DNA from: Candidatus Woesebacteria bacterium UBA5073
Lineage (GTDB): Bacteria > Patescibacteriota > Microgenomatia > UBA8517
Length of the DNA stretch: 7,258 nucleotides
Direction: 5' to 3'
Assembly (NCBI GenBank): GCA_002415845.1
Contig: DIAR01000044.1
Span: 1-7,258, forward strand
The position numbers were made by a program, and so were the translations under genes. Shown here in pieces: positions 4,903 through 7,258 of this stretch. The number at the start of each line of letters is the position of its first letter. Within the stretch, counting starts at the first letter, position 1. Below the pieces are notes generated by a model. The model saw only the letters and a program-made list of their open reading frames with translations, did no database searches and was not told the DNA's origin.

Positions 4903-7258
4903 TTACGGTCCCTTAAGATCAATTATCCACCAGTTAAAGGTCACGTCGGTAGAAAGTGAATTATTAAAGCCAACCGTAAAGAAACCATTACCCTTGCTCT
5001 TTACATATAAAACATTATTTTCGGTTGAAGAAGTCGGTGTAACATAAACCAAGGTGTAGTCGGTAATCTTCGGATTCTTAATTGTTATCTCAGTAACCCC
5101 CGTACTGATAATTGCATGTCCGGCGGTGGCATTGGTGATTATTTCACCGTTAATATCCGCCGAAGATGTCGCCGTTTCGGCTCCGGCGATAACCAACTCG
5201 GAAGTTGACAGTTTATTGAATATCGCCGAACCGGAAGCATCAACCATTGCCACTTCATTCCCGTTTATATCCTTAAGAGACAAGAGTTTAGCCGAATCGG
5301 TGGCAGTTAGGCTAAAGCGTGAGCTTTCGGATTCTTGTAAGGATAAAGTGGAGGATTCGATACCCCCGGCCACATACAAGTTGCCGGTGATAATCATGTT
5401 TCCGTTAGTGTCAATCTTGACTTTTCCGGCCATGATTTCAACCGGAGCCAGAGCCAAAGATTGGATGGCCAGTGGAGCCGAGAGGGTATTTAAGCTGTTG
5501 GCAATAACCCCTGACACCGGATTAATCGAGGAAGAAAAGATCATGTCGGTACCTACGGAAACGGTATTGGTTACGGAAAGGACATTGGCGGCCAGTTGAT
5601 TGGTAACATACAAGTCTTCAACCGCCAGTTCCTTCAAAGAGGCAGAATCAGTTGCCGTAAAGACGGAAGATTGGGCAACTTCATCCATTAAGCTTTGATT
5701 AACTTCGGCATCATGGAGGAGTGCTTCAACTTCTTCCCGGGTAATGCCTGAGGTTGAAGCCGTTTGTAAATCGGCAAATTTACCGTTTCGGGCCACGATT
5801 TGATCGGCATAGATGGTTCCGGCCGTAATATCGTTGGTTTTAACCGAATCGGCAGTTAACTCTCCGGAGAAAGTGGCGTTGCCCGATTCGTCAATGGAAG
5901 CGACTGTTTCGCCAAGCTTATTTTCAACCAAAAGCTGTCCCGATTCGGTGGCATTCTCATTACCGATCTTAATTTTGATATCTTTTTTATCAGCCAAAGG
6001 CGAAATCGTTTCCGTTTCGATAATCGGGGAAACAAGACCGCTGTTAACCAAGAGGTGATCAATTGTTCCTTGGAAAGCCGAGAAACCTTGAGCAATCAAG
6101 TCAGCCGTTTCCACCATACCGGCTTTAAGGTTACCAATGAGGCTTTCTTTAAAAACGGAAGCTTTGTCTACAGTTTTTCCCTGACCGTCCTTAACCAGAT
6201 ATTTGTTGGTCCCGGTTAGTTTTTCGGTGTTGAAGTCCCCGATATCGGTTAGATAAACAGACGGTTCGTTCCAACCCATCTGGATAATAGTGATGATTTT
6301 TCCAACATAGGTTCCGTCAGGAAGTTTGTAACAAGGTTTGTTTGAATTACTACCGTCATCTTCAGGCCAAATAATATCTGATAAGGAAGAAACAGCGCTA
6401 CATTTGGTATCGTTCCAGTCAGTGGTTGATTCAAGGGCCGTTCCGACGGTTCTTCCGGTCTCGGTTGATTTCATACCGACACCCGGCAGATCGGATGAGG
6501 TTATCAAATCACCGTTGTTAATATTGTCTCCATTTCTGACTAAGACCTTAAGAGGGGAACGTCCGGAAAGAACAACCGGAGCACGGTTATTTTCAATAAC
6601 GGTATCGCTGCCGCCGGTACCGGCAAACTCTTCGCCGACACCACCTGCTCCTCTTATACCAAAGACCAAATTAGGATTGGTGGAAATTACTCCCATGACA
6701 TTTGCCTGATAAGGGGAACTGCTTTCCGAAACGGTGTTTTTAACGTTAGCTGCAGCCACGATGTCGCCGGCTTCCAGTTTATGATCGGTGTAGTAATACT
6801 CTGCCAAGTCGAAAGCGGATCCGGTTGTATCCCATCTGATATCACCATCGTTGATGGCCGGACAGGCCGTACCGCCGGACTCATCGGCACAGATACCGCC
6901 GTCAATTAAAAGCATGTCATAGTTGGCTCCCAGAGTTAAGCCCTGAGCTGGAGCTGTTGTTCCAATGCCCACATTGCCTCCAAAATAATTATTGCCCCCC
7001 ACAGAATAAACACCATAGTTGGTGGAAGAACCCGAAACCATATCAGCGACATAAAGGCCATAATTATTGGTGATTGTTCCCAGACCGTTATTTGCAGTTG
7101 AGCCTATTCCAGGATTTGCAATCCAAACTCCAGTAGAGCTGGTAACCGGTGAATTTTTGGAAAGAATATCGTTACGGAAATAACCTGCAAATAAATTGCT
7201 AATTGGTCCACTGGAACCGGTTCCTATTTGGGGGATGGAGGTAAAATTAAAGTAATTA
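4903..7258 (-). CDS. Large surface fibre/adhesin, C-terminal part (5' end outside window)
   Basis: The - strand frame stays open to the right edge, 72 codons beyond the ATG at 7041, so that ATG is internal and the visible part is at least 784 codons. Numbering from it: before and at the start are YG-repeats (TNNYGLYV, TNYGVYSV), then GNVGIGTTAP (22-31), a CADESGGTAC pair (Cys51, Cys60), and a domain from about 65 to 260. That domain reads FDLAEYY, LEAGDIV, VMGVISTNPN, PVVLSGRSPLKVLV, NNGDLITSSDLPGVGMKST and VGKIITIIQMGW, resembling peptidase-G2/tail-appendage domains that can self-cleave. A fibre-like region follows (about 265-625) with recurrent D-x-x-G-N-x-x-F/I units, a repeated TATDSAxL motif and an acidic helix ITREEVEALLHDAE (433-446). 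The C-terminal domain (about 630-712) ends in NWWIIDLKGP. No membrane helix is visible in the window portion. Similar repeat-rich proteins are common in CPR bacteria and are presumed surface-displayed. Role in attachment is inference; a prophage tail fibre is less likely as no phage genes are nearby. Confidence 0.8.
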   Translation of the reverse strand, partial: NYFNFTSIPQIGTGSSGPISNLFAGYFRNDILSKNSPVTSSTGVWIANPGIGSTANNGLGTITNNYGLYVADMVSGSSTNYGVYSVGGNNYFGGNVGIGTTAPAQGLTLGANYDMLLIDGGICADESGGTACPAINDGDIRWDTTGSAFDLAEYYYTDHKLEAGDIVAAANVKNTVSESSSPYQANVMGVISTNPNLVFGIRGAGGVGEEFAGTGGSDTVIENNRAPVVLSGRSPLKVLVRNGDNINNGDLITSSDLPGVGMKSTETGRTVGTALESTTDWNDTKCSAVSSLSDIIWPEDDGSNSNKPCYKLPDGTYVGKIITIIQMGWNEPSVYLTDIGDFNTEKLTGTNKYLVKDGQGKTVDKASVFKESLIGNLKAGMVETADLIAQGFSAFQGTIDHLLVNSGLVSPIIETETISPLADKKDIKIKIGNENATESGQLLVENKLGETVASIDESGNATFSGELTADSVKTNDITAGTIYADQIVARNGKFADLQTASTSGITREEVEALLHDAEVNQSLMDEVAQSSVFTATDSASLKELAVEDLYVTNQLAANVLSVTNTVSVGTDMIFSSSINPVSGVIANSLNTLSAPLAIQSLALAPVEIMAGKVKIDTNGNMIITGNLYVAGGIESSTLSLQESESSRFSLTATDSAKLLSLKDINGNEVAMVDASGSAIFNKLSTSELVIAGAETATSSADINGEIITNATAGHAIISTGVTEITIKNPKITDYTLVYVTPTSSTENNVLYVKSKGNGFFTVGFNNSLSTDVTFNWWIIDLKGP

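Noticed and set aside
5126..6709. Several open frames on the + strand opposite the fibre gene (5126-5599, 5813-6058, 6338-6709)
   Set aside because: They are antisense to a continuous, family-like - strand frame, lack ribosome sites and domain-like sequence, and arise from its Ser/Thr/Ala-rich codon use.
4903..7258. Prophage tail-fibre gene
   Set aside because: The appendage-like domain is shared with phage proteins, but no other phage gene lies in the window and the repeat and C-terminal style fit bacterial CPR surface proteins better. Not excluded beyond the right edge.

Overview
This window looks like chromosome from a candidate-phyla-radiation (CPR/Patescibacteria) bacterium, most likely of the Microgenomates type. 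That is an inference from architecture, not from a marker gene. The supporting signs are: a fibre-like surface protein with a YG-repeat/GNVGIGTTAP segment, an AEYY-type domain and a WWIID-type C-terminus; a polymerase/ligase-type membrane protein fused to TPRs; weak or absent Shine-Dalgarno sequences at most starts; and tightly packed genes. UGA acts as an ordinary stop, so the recoded lineages (Gracilibacteria, Absconditabacteria) are unlikely. No mobile element, CRISPR array, tRNA or rRNA is visible.

Layout: bases 1-2767 read on the + strand and bases 2770-7258 on the - strand. The + block has two parts. The first is a minimal Fe-S assembly pair: a group I cysteine desulfurase (5' end outside the window) followed 5 nt later by an IscU/NifU-type scaffold. 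The second is an unfamiliar two-gene unit: a membrane protein that is essentially a stand-alone extracellular Cache-like sensor with no output domain, overlapping by ATGA with a small two-helix membrane protein that carries a cytoplasmic four-cysteine zinc ribbon.

The + and - blocks converge with only 2 bp between stop codons. The first - strand gene encodes a Wzy/WaaL-like multi-pass membrane protein with C-terminal TPRs and a Thr/Pro tail. Upstream of it lies a 130-135 bp intergenic region with a candidate promoter, a CCTTGACAAGG palindrome and an AT-only palindromic cluster. Beyond that is the 3' part of a very large surface fibre/adhesin gene, whose reading frame runs off the right edge. 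The last two genes both point to cell-surface construction: envelope glycan assembly and a displayed fibre.

The best candidate for something undescribed is the Cache plus zinc-ribbon pair, which could be a split transmembrane sensor. The fibre protein is also worth attention for its cysteine-bracketed insertion inside an apparent peptidase-G2-like domain. All family calls come from reading translated sequence by eye; no searches were run.
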